NCBI GenBank assembly: GCA_021464525.1
Contig: JADRCO010000287.1
Span: 1-39,131 of the forward strand
Length of the DNA stretch: 39,131 nucleotides
Reading direction: 5' to 3'
From: Rhizophagus sp. LPA8_4_AMF
Taxonomy: Eukaryota; Glomeromycota; Glomeromycetes; Glomerales; Glomeraceae
Numbering within the stretch: position 1 is the stretch's first letter; each line of letters opens with the position of its first letter. The notes below the pieces were generated by a model. The model made no database searches. It was not told where the DNA came from and saw nothing but the letters and a program-made list of their open reading frames with translations. Below, piece by piece: positions 10,151 through 21,753 of this stretch. A program made the position numbers and the translations under genes.

Positions 10151-13100
10151 GAGTAAATTTATATGTCGCGGGTGTCGACAAATATTATATGTCGCCTATA
10201 TATGAATCACGTGATTTTACGATAAATAGTAACACCGAAATAAAAAAACTTTAAAAAATTATTCATAAAAAAAAAAAAATTATTCACTAATCGTTTTATA
10301 AAGAAATCTATTCATTATTCTTTATTAACAAACATTTCAACTACACTTTATATTAGTTTTCCTTATCCTTATTAGGGCATTTAGAAGCATAATGTCCTGT
10401 TTCATGACATAACCGACATTTACGTCTCCCTACTATTTCATCTCTCTTTTCTCTGCTACTAGTATTAATCTGGTACTTTTTACTAGTACCAGTTTTACTA
10501 TTTTCTTCAGTTGAAGCTTTCAGACGTTTTGTAGCAGGTCTACCTTTACCCCGACGCACTATAGGATCTTTTATATCGTCAGCATTATATATGCGGCCAT
10601 CATTTAATTTCACAATATTATTTGAAGGTTGTTCCATAAAAACATTATTTATAGCTTCCAATTCTCGTTTTTCTTCCTTTTGAGCAATGTAAGCTAATAT
10701 AAGTTCGTTTAAAATCTTTTGATCACCATCCTCCATTGAATAATTTAAAGCCTTCTTGAAATTTCCCATTAGTCTACCATATTCCACCTTTTTCTGTACA
10801 TGATTCTGAATCTCAGCTTCTTGAATATTGTTACAATGACTAGGAAATATTTTTGGTGTATTAGTATCTTGATACCCTTGAGGTGATATTCCAATAAACG
10901 GTTCTTCAGAAATAATATTATGATGTTTCCAAGAGTCGTTTTGAAACCATCTTGTTGGCATTAACATTACATGAAACAGTGCATTTGGATTTTCCACCAT
11001 TAACTTAAAATAATGCCGGCAGACAATACCACGTGAAACCAAAAGTAAGCATGTACACAAATGTGTACCATCGTTAAGAATAATAATATGTTGATATGAA
11101 TTTGGAGACATGTAAGGAATAATGCGCCAAATTTCTTTGATTTCATTTATTAGAACTGAATTGATTAATGCCTTTAGGTATGTCTGCCGATAATCATAAT
11201 AGTCTTCAATGTTTTCAATGATTTTTTCATTTTATTTATCTGTATTCTGTAGTAAAAACATATGCTATCAATATATATTAAGTTCTTTGTTTATATAGCA
11301 AAACAATATTACCATTTGAACTTCATCATCATCTTGATTAACTGTTGCAGTTTCGCCATCTGATATGATAATATCTTCTTGATCCTAAAAAATAATGATT
11401 CATATTAATTTAATGAAAAATTTTTAGATTCTAACATCTATATACCAATTGATCTTCATTAAATTCAATTGCCCCGTCAATATCTATTTTTTTACATTGA
11501 TAAAGTACTGATTCACACATCTGATTATGTAGTTCATCTATAATTCGAGATGAAAAGTGTTTTTGGATTTGTTTCTCAACATTGCTAAACAAACGTCCAA
11601 TAACAAATGGCTGATGGTATGTTAATGTCTTATACTTTCATGTTGCAAAACTTGCATTTAATGATTCTTTTTGCATCCTAGAATCAAGAATATCAATAAC
11701 ATCCATCATATTTGAGCTAGAAGCAACTCCTTTGTGAATAATTGCGTTGATAGACTCAACCCGTTGGGTTGACTGCATGCCTGCTGTGAAAATTCTATTA
11801 ATGAATGAGCAAGCCCATGATTGTCGAGTTGGATAAATAGTGCTTTGTAAATAATCACGCGCATCAGGATATTTTTCTATTAAAGATTGGAATCTCTGTT
11901 CAAAGACATCAACACATAATGCATTTCGAGCTTTCCAAAACTCATTAATGAATGTCTTGAAGGTTAAAGCACCAAGTTTTGATTTAAGTCGTTTTGGCAA
12001 GTTTTGTGACAAGTGCCAAATGCAATGAACATGGTATGTATTTTTATATACTGTTTTACATGCCGCATCCATGGCTGGGTCCATATCAGTAATAATAACT
12101 CGTGGTTCAGATCCAGTAGCATCTAACGTTTGTTGCAGAATCCACTCATAACTTTCTTGGGTTTCATCATTTAAAAAAGCTTGTGCTCCTAAACGGGATT
12201 TACCTTCATTATCAACAAGAATAAACAACGAAAGTGGGTAATTATATTTATTCGTTCTTGAAGTGTTGTCATGTAAAACAACATCAGAATAACGAGACCA
12301 TAATATAATTTGGTATACTGTCATCCAGAAAACACCACATAACCGGTTGCTATCTATATTAATTAATGGCTGGACAACCATGGTAGGTTCTTCTTTTTGC
12401 TGATTAAGTAGAAATTTTAATAGATGGGAAGCATCAGACCCATTAACCTTTTTCTCCCGCTTTATTTTTTGAATAGCATTAGAGAGATCTTGTGTAAGAA
12501 ATAATTGATCAGGAAATAGTGGTTGGAGTAAATTCCTTATAGTATGCGCATCACATTGACCATATACTATAGCGTGTTCTATTTCTTTCATTATGTTTTC
12601 ATCAAATCGTCTAAATGCTAAAGCAAATTTCTTATTATCGGCATTAATTGCATGGTTATGTTCAAGATATGCAAACGTTATATGAACATAGTTTCCATGT
12701 TCAGGATTGCTTAAATTAACATGCCACTTACAACCTGTTTTTTTTGAACCTTTATTGCGTTGTTGTTCAATTGGTTTGGTTTTGTTAGGCTTGTATATTC
12801 CTGCATTTTCACAGGTTAGTGTTCGTCTTTTAACAAAATGATCCTTGTGATATTCAACTCTATACCGCTTTATAACAAAACCATTCTGCTTTCCATACTC
12901 TTTCAAATAATATTCAGCTATCTCCCAGAAATTAAATCGAGTTCCAACAGATAATTCTATAGAAGAATTTATCAATGGATATTTTGTAGAATCTATCCCT
13001 TCCAGTTCTGATCCAAGAATAGATCCTGCAGGAATACTTTCAGTTCTCTCAGTATTTACACTTCCTATTGTTTATACACAATACATTAGTATAAAACTAA

Positions 13101-13545
13101 CATAGAATTTTACCCAAACCAACTTCTATTGTTTACATTGCAATAGGATAAGCCTTATAAATATAAAGTATATGATACTAACCATTCTTCTCAACTTCAA
13201 CGCGTTCTTTATCAACTAAAAGAAAGGCTGCTTCTAAAAGAAATATGAAACCGAAGCAATGAGTTTTACATTTACAGTAGTTATTTAATGGCTCATTTTT
13301 AAACCAACCGTTTTCCATTTAATCCGATATGTAATAACAGTAACAATAAAAACTTTATTTCAACGTGATAAATGTGTAAACTATAAGAAAAAAAAGATGT
13401 GGCTTAACACGAAAATATTACACAAAAAATACTGTGATGTATGACGTGCAACAACACCAAATAACAACACGTGCAGCTGTAATACGCAGATTAATAACAC
13501 GTGATTAAGGCGACGTTATCGCACCCGCTACATATAAATATTCTC
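10151..13545 (-). mobile_element. Mutator-like element (MULE), 3.4 kb, with TIRs and perfect 9-bp duplication
   Basis: The left end GAGTAAATTTATATGTCGCG and the reverse complement of the right end GAGAATATTTATATGTAGCG form TIRs. They continue as GGTG, and further inward share GTCGCC and ATCACGTG/AACACGTG. ATAATATAA occurs at 10142-10150 and again at 13546-13554, a perfect 9-bp target duplication. The single gene inside (10353-13318, minus) encodes a FAR1/MULE/SWIM transposase. Boundaries, TIRs and duplication are complete, so this is a full-length insertion. The gene itself carries two in-frame stops, so the copy is probably no longer autonomous. Confidence 0.9.
10353..13318 (-). pseudogene. 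MULE transposase with FAR1-like, DDE, SWIM and CCHC domains; two in-frame stops
   Basis: Reconstructed exons on the minus strand are 13183-13318, 11446-13064, 11313-11384 and 10353-11246, all with GT..AG introns and compatible phases (906 codons, about 830-900 usual for the group as I recall it). The N-terminus holds a FAR1-like zinc site (Cys130, Cys157, His181/His183). The MULE catalytic core follows, with candidate acidic residues in LHDNTS (Asp311) and ITDMDP (Asp372) and the family-typical CIWHL. The C-terminal part has a SWIM zinc site (CTC..CRH) and a CX2CX4HX4C knuckle (CRLCHETGHYASKC). A TGA at 11638-11640 (residue 521) interrupts otherwise continuous coding, and a TAA at 11232-11234 (residue 614) does so again. 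TGG to TGA at the first site is likely. It would cut and paste the element via its TIRs in the nucleus. The call of pseudogene depends on the stops not being sequencing errors. Confidence 0.85.
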
Positions 13546-13554
13546 ATAATATAA

Positions 13555-16190
13555 TATTTTTTTTAAAAAAAAATATTTTTTTATAATTTTTTTTTTAAAT
13601 ATAATAATATATATTTTATAAATTACTAGTTATAATTTTGATTATATTTTCAAATAAAAAATCTTATTGTATTGTTAAATTTTTTTTTTTGTATAAAATA
13701 ATTGTATAATTCTTTTTAAAAAAAAAATTTGCATTTTAATTTCTTTTTTTTTTTATTTTGCACTGCATTTACAAATTTATTATTACAGAAATTAGTAAAT
13801 TAATAAATAAAGTAATTTTTTATTTTCAGATTTTTTTATAATTTTATAATAATATATATTTTATGAAATTTTTATATAAATTATGAAAATAAAAATCACT
13901 GGTATCTTTTAATTACTTTGGTAGTTGAAAATAATTTATTTTCTGATTTTTTTATATATAATTTTATAATAATATATATTTTAAATAAAAAATTTTATTT
14001 TAATAATAAAAGAATAAACTTCAGGTTGGAAGTAGTACTTATAAAATAGTTGAGATTATTATGTAATCCAAATATATTTTAATAAAGTATTATATGACTC
14101 AACATTTAAAAAAAAAATAAAAAATAAAAATAAAAAATAAATTATCAATAAATTTGTTTTTTTTAAAAAAATATTTTTAATATTTTTTAAAATTTATCAC
14201 TTTTATTTTCTAATATATCTATCCAAATTTTAGTATATTCCATTTATTTTTATATTGTCTTTTAGTTGGAGTAAAATTCAAATGATTGTTTTCTATAATT
14301 TTATAATAATATATATTTTAAATAAGAAATTTTATTTTAATAAAAAATGAATTATCAAATATTATTTTTATTTCTGTATAAATTATGAAATAATTGTAAA
14401 ATAAATTTTATTAGATTATTTTACTATTAATATATTTTATATTTAAAAATTTTTAAATTAAAATTTATTACTTTTTATTTTTTATTTTTAATCTTCATCA
14501 TTCATCTCACTAACTTCAGGTAAATGGTATAGCCAATAAAATAAATTACTAAATATTTTTTATTTTTTAACTATAAAATAATTGTAAAAATTGTAAAATA
14601 AATTTTATTAGATTATATTAATAATATAAGCTTATATTAATATTTTAAAATTTATTATTTTTTATTTTCTGATTTTTTTAAAATTTAAAATTTTTATTTT
14701 ATAATAAAATAATTGGAAAAATAAATTTTATTAAATTATTTTACTAATATAATTTTATATTTAAAAGTTTTTTTAAAAAAATTTTTAAAAATATATATTT
14801 TGTATAAAAAATTTTTTTAAAAAAATAATATTTTTATTAAATTTTTATAATTTTATAAAATAAATATTTTATAAATTACTTGTCATAATTTTAATTATTA
14901 TTTTAAAGTTATATTATATTATTTAAATAATAAATTTATTTAGTAAAATTATATAAACTATGAAATAATTGTAAAATAAATTTTATTATTTTATTAATTT
15001 AAAAGTTTTTTCAAAAAATGTTTTTAAAATTTATCATTTTTTTTTAAAAAAATATTTTTATTAATTTTTATAATTTTGTAAAAATATATATTTTATGAAT
15101 TACTTATTATATTTTTAAAAATTATAATATATTATTTAAATAAGAAATTATTAAAATATTATTTTTAATTTTATATAAACTATGAAATAATTGTAAAATA
15201 AATTTTATTGGATTATTTTATAATATAATATTATATTAAAAAAATTTTTAAATTTATATTTATAAATATTATAAAAATTATATAATTTTTTATAAATTAT
15301 AAGTAAATTATATGTTTTTTAATTATCTTATTATGAAAATTTTTATAATTAAATTTTAATAATAACTTTTTTTATAATTGAATTTAAATTTATACTTTGA
15401 TTTCAACTGGTAAAATATATGACTAATTATTAAATATAAGTAAAAATGTATAAAGTATTAAATACTAAATAATGCTATTATTAAATATAAATTTACTAAA
15501 TTATATTATATAAATTGCAATTTGCTTTAATATTTTATATAAATTTGCATTTAAATCTTTTTTGTATTTTAGTAATTATTTAGTAAATAGATATTTAAAT
15601 ATAATAAATTTGTAAATTTTAAACTTTATAATTAAATATTTAAATAAAAATATAGTTTTTTTAAATATTTTATCTGTTATAATTTGTTAAATAAATGAAT
15701 ATTTAAATATAATAAAATTACTGTAAAATTTAAAGAATTTTAAATTAAATATTTTAAATAAAAATGTGTAAATTATTTTTGTTATAATATATTACCATAT
15801 TTTTATTATAATAATAGTTATATTTTTGTTATTAATATATTAATAGTAGCTATAAATTTTTATATTTTTTATAATGATTTTATTTTTATATATATTTTTT
15901 TAGAGATATATTTATTTTGTTAAGCGAAAGAATAAATATAGAATTATTTTTTTTATAAAAATAAAAGTTTTTTTAAATTAAATCTATCTCTTATTTTCAA
16001 TAATATGTGATACTATCAAGCAGAAATGTATATACAATATCCATTACAAGTATGAATTTTGATTATAGTAGATTTTCATTTAAGATCTCTTATTTATAAA
16101 ATTTTCTTTAAATAAGATGACCAGAGAGTATTGTGCTGGCAAATCACTTATAAATTAGTTTTTTTTATATATGATAATTTATGGCAAATG
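13555..16190. other. Extremely AT-rich region with degenerate long repeats
   Basis: Almost pure A/T. A motif close to ATAATTTTATAATAATATATATTTTA recurs (for example near 13840, 13965 and 14300), as does TATGAAATAATTGTAAAATAAATTTTATT (near 14380, 14960 and 15180; quoted words are broken up in places by substitutions). This suggests ancient tandem or dispersed copies. No reading frame or RNA gene is supported. Confidence 0.5.
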
Positions 16191-16250
16191 TGCATACTAT
16201 AAACTTGCACACTGTAAATTTGTATACAGTAAATTTGAATACTGTAACTT
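16191..16250. repeat. 15-bp tandem repeat, four copies
   Basis: Units TGCATACTATAAACT, TGCACACTGTAAATT, TGTATACAGTAAATT and TGAATACTGTAACTT lie head to tail without a gap. Differences are mostly single substitutions. Confidence 0.8.
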
Positions 16251-16397
16251 TAAAATAATGAGGTTTAAAAAGTTTGATATAATATTTCACTAACAGTGAA
16301 TGTTTGTGTTAATTATCAGTGAATGATTGTATTCTATTATCTTTAAATGTTTGAAAAGTAAAGGGTAAAGCCAAAGAAAGCTAATCCACTCTATATA

Positions 16398-16447
16398 TTT
16401 GAAAGATAATATGGTTGAAAGATAATATGTTTGAAATGTAATATGTT
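16398..16447. repeat. ~16-bp tandem repeat, three copies
   Basis: TTTGAAAGATAATATG, GTTGAAAGATAATATG and TTTGAAATGTAATATG follow one another. A minor microsatellite. Confidence 0.65.
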
Positions 16448-18800
16448 AAAAAAGTTGAAAAGTAGTAATTATCTATATAATAAGAGAAATTAAATAATTT
16501 TTATATTGTAAGACTCTTTTTTAGTAATTTTTTTATATGGTTTAAACTATTTATTTGAACTAAAATTCTAAATATTGTTCTATAAATTTTTCATGGTTAA
16601 ATAAATAAAATCTTTTTTAAGAATATCAGAATTATAATAATTATAATAATATTTTTTTTAAAAAAAAATATTATTTATAATTTTAAAAAAATTTTTACGG
16701 TATAATATAAAAAATTTTACACAATATAAAAAAAAATAAAAAAAAAATAAAAATAAAATTATTTTTTTTAAAAAAAAAATGTCATATATGTCGTTAAAAT
16801 AATAAAAAAAAAAAAAATTTTAAAATTTTTTAAGGAAAATCCTTTGTCTATCTCGTCTCTTAAAAAAAAAAAACTCATACATATATTTTATTTTAAAGTC
16901 ATTGTTTAACATTAAAAGATTTTATTTGGTATTCATTCACAAAAATAATAACAGACCGATTAAATAGTCAGATAATATAAGATTATAATATTATTTATTA
17001 TATAGACTGATTAAATGAGATTCGGTAATTGTTAGTCTTTTAAAAGAATTAATTAGATCAAATGGATTTAAGTAATAAAATAATAAAATAATAAGATTTC
17101 TTTTTTAGATATTAATATAACATGTTGTTATTTCTTTATTTATAATTTATATTAAACAAAATAAAATAATAACAACGTGATTTTATTTAACGTTTGCTGA
17201 GTAATTAAATAATTAAAGTAGGACAGTAGTTATAAATTACATTAGATCCAAACCAACCAATACCTGTTATTCCATGTTAAATTAAAAAGAATGAAAATAG
17301 AACAAAGAAAGTATCATACGATTTATAAATACGGTAAAAATATGGATGATAAGAGTTACAATTATTTTAAAATACGAGCTTTTTTTTTATGTGCTTATCG
17401 TTTTTATATACATTTCCATTTTAAATAAATAAAAAAAAAAAAAAAATTATCATGATAATCTAACGAAAAAGTAACAAAAAGTTTTACTTTTTTTAATTTT
17501 AAAGAAAAAAAAAACACAATAGTAAAGTTTAATAAATATATTAATAAGACCAAATATAGAAATCTTTCTTTTTTAGAAAAAAGAAAATAATAAAAAAAAA
17601 TTTTTTTTTTTATAATGTGAAATGTGAAAAATTTTTTTGTAAATGAGAAAATTTTAAATATACGGGACTTAAAAATATACAGTATGTATAAAATAAAATG
17701 GATTACTTATAATAACGCGTTTTAATAAATTAGATACCGGATATAGTAAAGAACAATTTTTTTATACATTTTATAATGTACTCTAATTATTATTATTATT
17801 TATTTATAATTATTTATTATTATAAAATAAAATAAAAAAAGGCTTAGCATAAATAAATAATTAATTTTGTTAAATAATAACAAGTACAAAGTATAAATAA
17901 TTTTAATATAAAAAAAAAAAATTAATAATAAATTATTTTAATTAATAAATTATTTAATAATAATTTTTAAATAATTTATTATATATATAAAAGTTTCTCT
18001 CTCTAGTTTTTTTTTTTTTTCGAAATATTATAAGATCGACCGATCTGAGCAATGTGTCAACTTAAATTGACTAGTCAAAAAGTAATCGAAATAATTTTTT
18101 TTTTAAACTTATCATTCAATCTTAAAAAATTACCGGATATAACGGATAAAATTTCCATATTTAACAGTTCATATGCATATCTATAACCCGAAATGATTTC
18201 AGAACTGTTCTAATAAACAAAAATCTTTTTTTTGAAATATTTAATATTTACAAACATGGAGAAAATTCTAAATTATATTTCTTTTTATGTAATATTTAAA
18301 AGTGACTTATGCAAGTTTATGCATGAATTAAAGGTTTATCTAGTTATGATCAGATGATAAGTTAAGTTATTTTAATATTTTTATTATTAAATATAAAAAA
18401 AAAAAAATGTTATATATAACTGTATGTATATACACTCGTTCACTGTATTATACAAATATGAATTAAAAACGCATGGGTCTCATGGATTAACCTCTAAAAG
18501 TATTTTTAAACCGAAATAAAAATTGTACATGAAAAAAAAAAGGAACAAAATGAAGAATAAAAAAGAACAAATAAGGTGGCTTAGAAATTATGGGAATGTT
18601 TACTGATATGGTAAAAGATAAGAGTAAATAATTACGGAGTTAGAATTGAAAGAATAATAATGGAATTTGCCGAAATCATAAAATATTCACGGGCATCATT
18701 CGAATTTGGGTAGTAAAAAAATGTTTGTTACTATAAAGTTTAAAGTAAACCACTAAAGTTTTGTAAACATCCAAGTTAAAAGCTATTATAGTTTATTTTT
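16448..18800. other. AT-rich intergenic DNA, no gene seen
   Basis: Long poly-A/T runs and no coding stretch with normal codon use. Between 17220 and 17340 and after 18450 the composition becomes slightly less extreme, but no exon could be supported on either strand. Confidence 0.45.
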
Positions 18801-19976
18801 GATAATTTCGGAGATTATTATTATTATTGTTCATTCCGAAACTTCTTTCGATCTTAAATGTCCATGCGGTGTAATTTTTAGGATGTGAATTTATATTTGG
18901 TAAAGTATGAGTTTCCTTATTTGATCATCGGACGTAACGAACCCGCATGGGATTAAGGAAACCGATAAGGTTAAGTTGTGTACGTAATCAATCATATAAT
19001 CCATCGCACCGTTTCCAATAGTATCAATTAATCTCCATTTGGTAATTAACTATTCCAAATATGTATACCAAATATTTATAAAAATAAATGCACAAATACA
19101 CGCCTTAAAAATTCATGCAAAACGGCCTCATACGCGTATTCACTGTTACACTCTACCGCAGTATCTAACTTTACGCATATAATATTTTTCCGTCACCAGA
19201 TGAAGTAAGAGATAACAAATAATAACATAAACTTGAAACTAATTCAGTGTCACACCAATTTTTTCTTTTTTATTTATTTTTTGGTTTACTGCCGACAAAA
19301 ATATTAAGTATCCCGGGTCTTATTCTATTCTGGTCAAACTATTCTAATATATACTTATTTATTAGTTATTAATTAATCACCTATTTTATCAAAAATAATT
19401 AAACTTTACACATAAAGTAAATCAAAAGTTTATCAATATTGCTTTTAAACTTAATTAAACTTTAACTACAAAATATTTTTTTTATATTACAATTTTTATA
19501 ATATTTTTTCCTTTTCTGGAACTGATTGATTTTCATGTATAAATACCCCAATTACTTTTGTCTCTCCTCTCTTTGAATCCGAGATTGTAGGCTGTTATGT
19601 CAACGACTTGACTTTTTTAAAAAAAAAAAAAAAAAAATTATATATAATCCAAGGTAATAATTGTTATTTATTTATTAACTTTTTGTGAGAAGCACATCCT
19701 ACAGATTTGATTATTTGATTTTTAGTTTTTTTTGAGTATCTTTTTTTTTTTTTTCTTCTTCTTCTTTCTCTTCTTTTTTTTTTATTCTTTTTCAGAAAAG
19801 AAAAAAAAAAAGTTTTGTAAAATAAAATAATTTTGTGATGAACTTAAACTTGAATAATTAACAACATCAGAATCCCGCTTTTGTTTTTTTTTTTTTCCTT
19901 GCACGACAAAAATTTTCTTTCGTGACTTTAAATTATTTTATATAAACAAAAAAAAAAATATTTTTTTATTTTTGTT

Positions 19977-20008
<32 letters not shown>

Positions 20009-20188
20009 ATTTTTATTATTTTTATTATTTTTATTATTATTTTTATTTTTATTATCATTACTATTACATTATTTATTTTTTGAACGCTCTATTTTTATCT
20101 TTTTATTTTCATTTCACCATTTTTATTTTTATTTATTTTGAAATTTACTTACTTTAGCAATAAAATTTCATTTATTCTCTCTCCCATT
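18801..20188 (+). promoter_or_regulatory. Upstream region of the C2H2 gene
   Basis: Base composition rises at 18830-19200 compared with the region on the left. A TATA-like TATAAATA lies at 19538-19545, followed by CT-rich DNA (19557-19575 and 19740-19795), a long A run and an ATT microsatellite (about 19977-20040) before the start codon. The mRNA would then have a long pyrimidine-rich leader, possibly with an intron. No individual transcription-factor site is claimed. Confidence 0.4.
19977..20040 (+). repeat. ATT/ATTTTT microsatellite
   Basis: A run of TTATTATTA followed by imperfect TATTTTTATTAT units, in the presumed leader of the zinc-finger gene. Confidence 0.8.
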
Positions 20189-21753
20189 ATGACATCTCAC
20201 TTCAACTTGCCAACTTTCGATTCCGTTTATAATATTTCCGTATTACAAAATCAATTTAATCAACAACAAAAATTTCAACAGCAACAACAACAACAACAAC
20301 AACAACGTTATAATCAAGTTGTAGAAGCTAATACATTCGCTAATCCTACCCCTTTTCTTACTACGAATTCTCAAAATCATCATCATCATCATCAACAAGA
20401 AGCCGCAGTAACGGCCGCAGCTGCCCAATTGGCCTACGTTCAACAACAAATTCATTCTTCTTATATTTATAATCCAAATTCTTATCCATCACCTCCTTTG
20501 GACTCTAACGTTGTTCCTTCTCTTACCATGGATTCATCTACCGATTCTAGTAATCATCATCATAATGAAACCAAAACTTTCCACGGAATAATTACTGATA
20601 ATCATCTCAATACACCTCCACCTTTTACGAACGATCATAAACCGCATATTAATACTACAGATAATTATCCAACTACATCATCGTACGTATTATGTCTTTA
20701 CTTTTTATGGAAAAAATAGAATAAACAAATAATTATTTAATTTTACACACTAAACCCGAATTTCTAATTTTAATTTTAATTTTTTTTTTTTTTTATTTTT
20801 ATTATTATTATTAAAAAAAAAAAAAAAAAAATTTTTTTTTTTTTACGACAAATTATCACAACTAAATTTTTATTACCAAATTACCCCTTTTTTTTTTTAC
20901 CAGATATACTTCATCTGCTTATCCATCAAGTACTATGGATCGTCGGACAAGTTTAAATGCCGGACTTGTATCTGGTATTCATCATGGAAAAGTTGTTCAA
21001 TTATCACCTTCAGTTGATGGTGGTTCTTCAGATAATACTGAACCTTGGAGAGCTCCTGTTGTCATGGCACCTCAAGATAATAATGGAATTCCTTTCTCAT
21101 TTGGTTCGTACACAACTAAACCGAAAAGTTATGATACAAGAACTTTGGATCCATTTTTCACTGATCATTCAATGAAAATGTCTTCAGGTCATAGTACAGC
21201 ACCTATGGGTTATTTTGGTCAACATCCAGTTGGTTATGATCGTAATGGTATAGCTCATTTTGCTCCTACACCTCAAGATTATCCAATGACAATGGGTTTA
21301 AATCCAAATGGAAATGGTTCAAGGAATGCACCTCCACAATTTCAACAAAATCCACAAAGACCACGACCTGTTACGCCTCAAGATATGATGACAACTTTTA
21401 GTTCAAAGACTGTTTCATCAACACCAAAAAGGTACAAGTGTAATGTCTGCCAAAAAAGATTCACTAGACCAAGTTCATTACAAACGCATACATATAGTCA
21501 CACCGGGGAGAAACGTAAGTTATCCGCTGTTTATGTTGTTACCATATTGGGAACACGCGGAAACATGAGATAACCAATTTAAATAATCTATTTTTAAATT
21601 TTTTTTTTTTTTTATCATATTAATAATCAAATTACAAATTTTTTTTTTTCTTTTTCATTATTTTTAGCATTCAAATGTCCTGTTGAAGGTTGTGGTCGTC
21701 ATTTCTCGGTTGTAAGCAATCTTCGTCGCCATCAAAAAATTCACACTAAATAA
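20189..21753 (+). CDS. C2H2 zinc-finger transcription factor, Gln/His-rich N-terminus
   Basis: Three exons: 20189-20682, 20904-21514 and 21668-21753, with introns GTACGT..CAG and GTAAGT..TAG and phases that join cleanly (396 codons plus stop). The ATG at 20189 begins MTSHFNLPTF; the upstream extension lacks an ATG. The N-terminal half is low complexity: a run of about ten Gln, His runs and an Ala stretch, then Ser/Thr/Pro-rich sequence, as in fungal activation regions. Two tandem C2H2 fingers lie at the very C-terminus. Finger 1 (342-364) is CNVC-x12-H-x3-H and finger 2 (370-394) is CPVEGC-x12-H-x3-H, joined by the canonical HTGEKPF linker. The second intron falls exactly inside that linker (GEK/P). 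The protein should be a nuclear DNA-binding regulator. The GRHFSVVSNLRRH finger resembles those of several fungal regulators, but I cannot name an orthologue. No neighbour suggests a pathway. Confidence 0.9.

Noticed and set aside
20243-20455. Minus-strand frame rich in Leu and Met
   Set aside because: It is the antisense of the poly-Gln and poly-His codons of the zinc-finger gene.
20957-21175. Second plus-strand frame within exon 2 of the zinc-finger gene
   Set aside because: Out-of-frame shadow; the main frame continues into the two C2H2 fingers.
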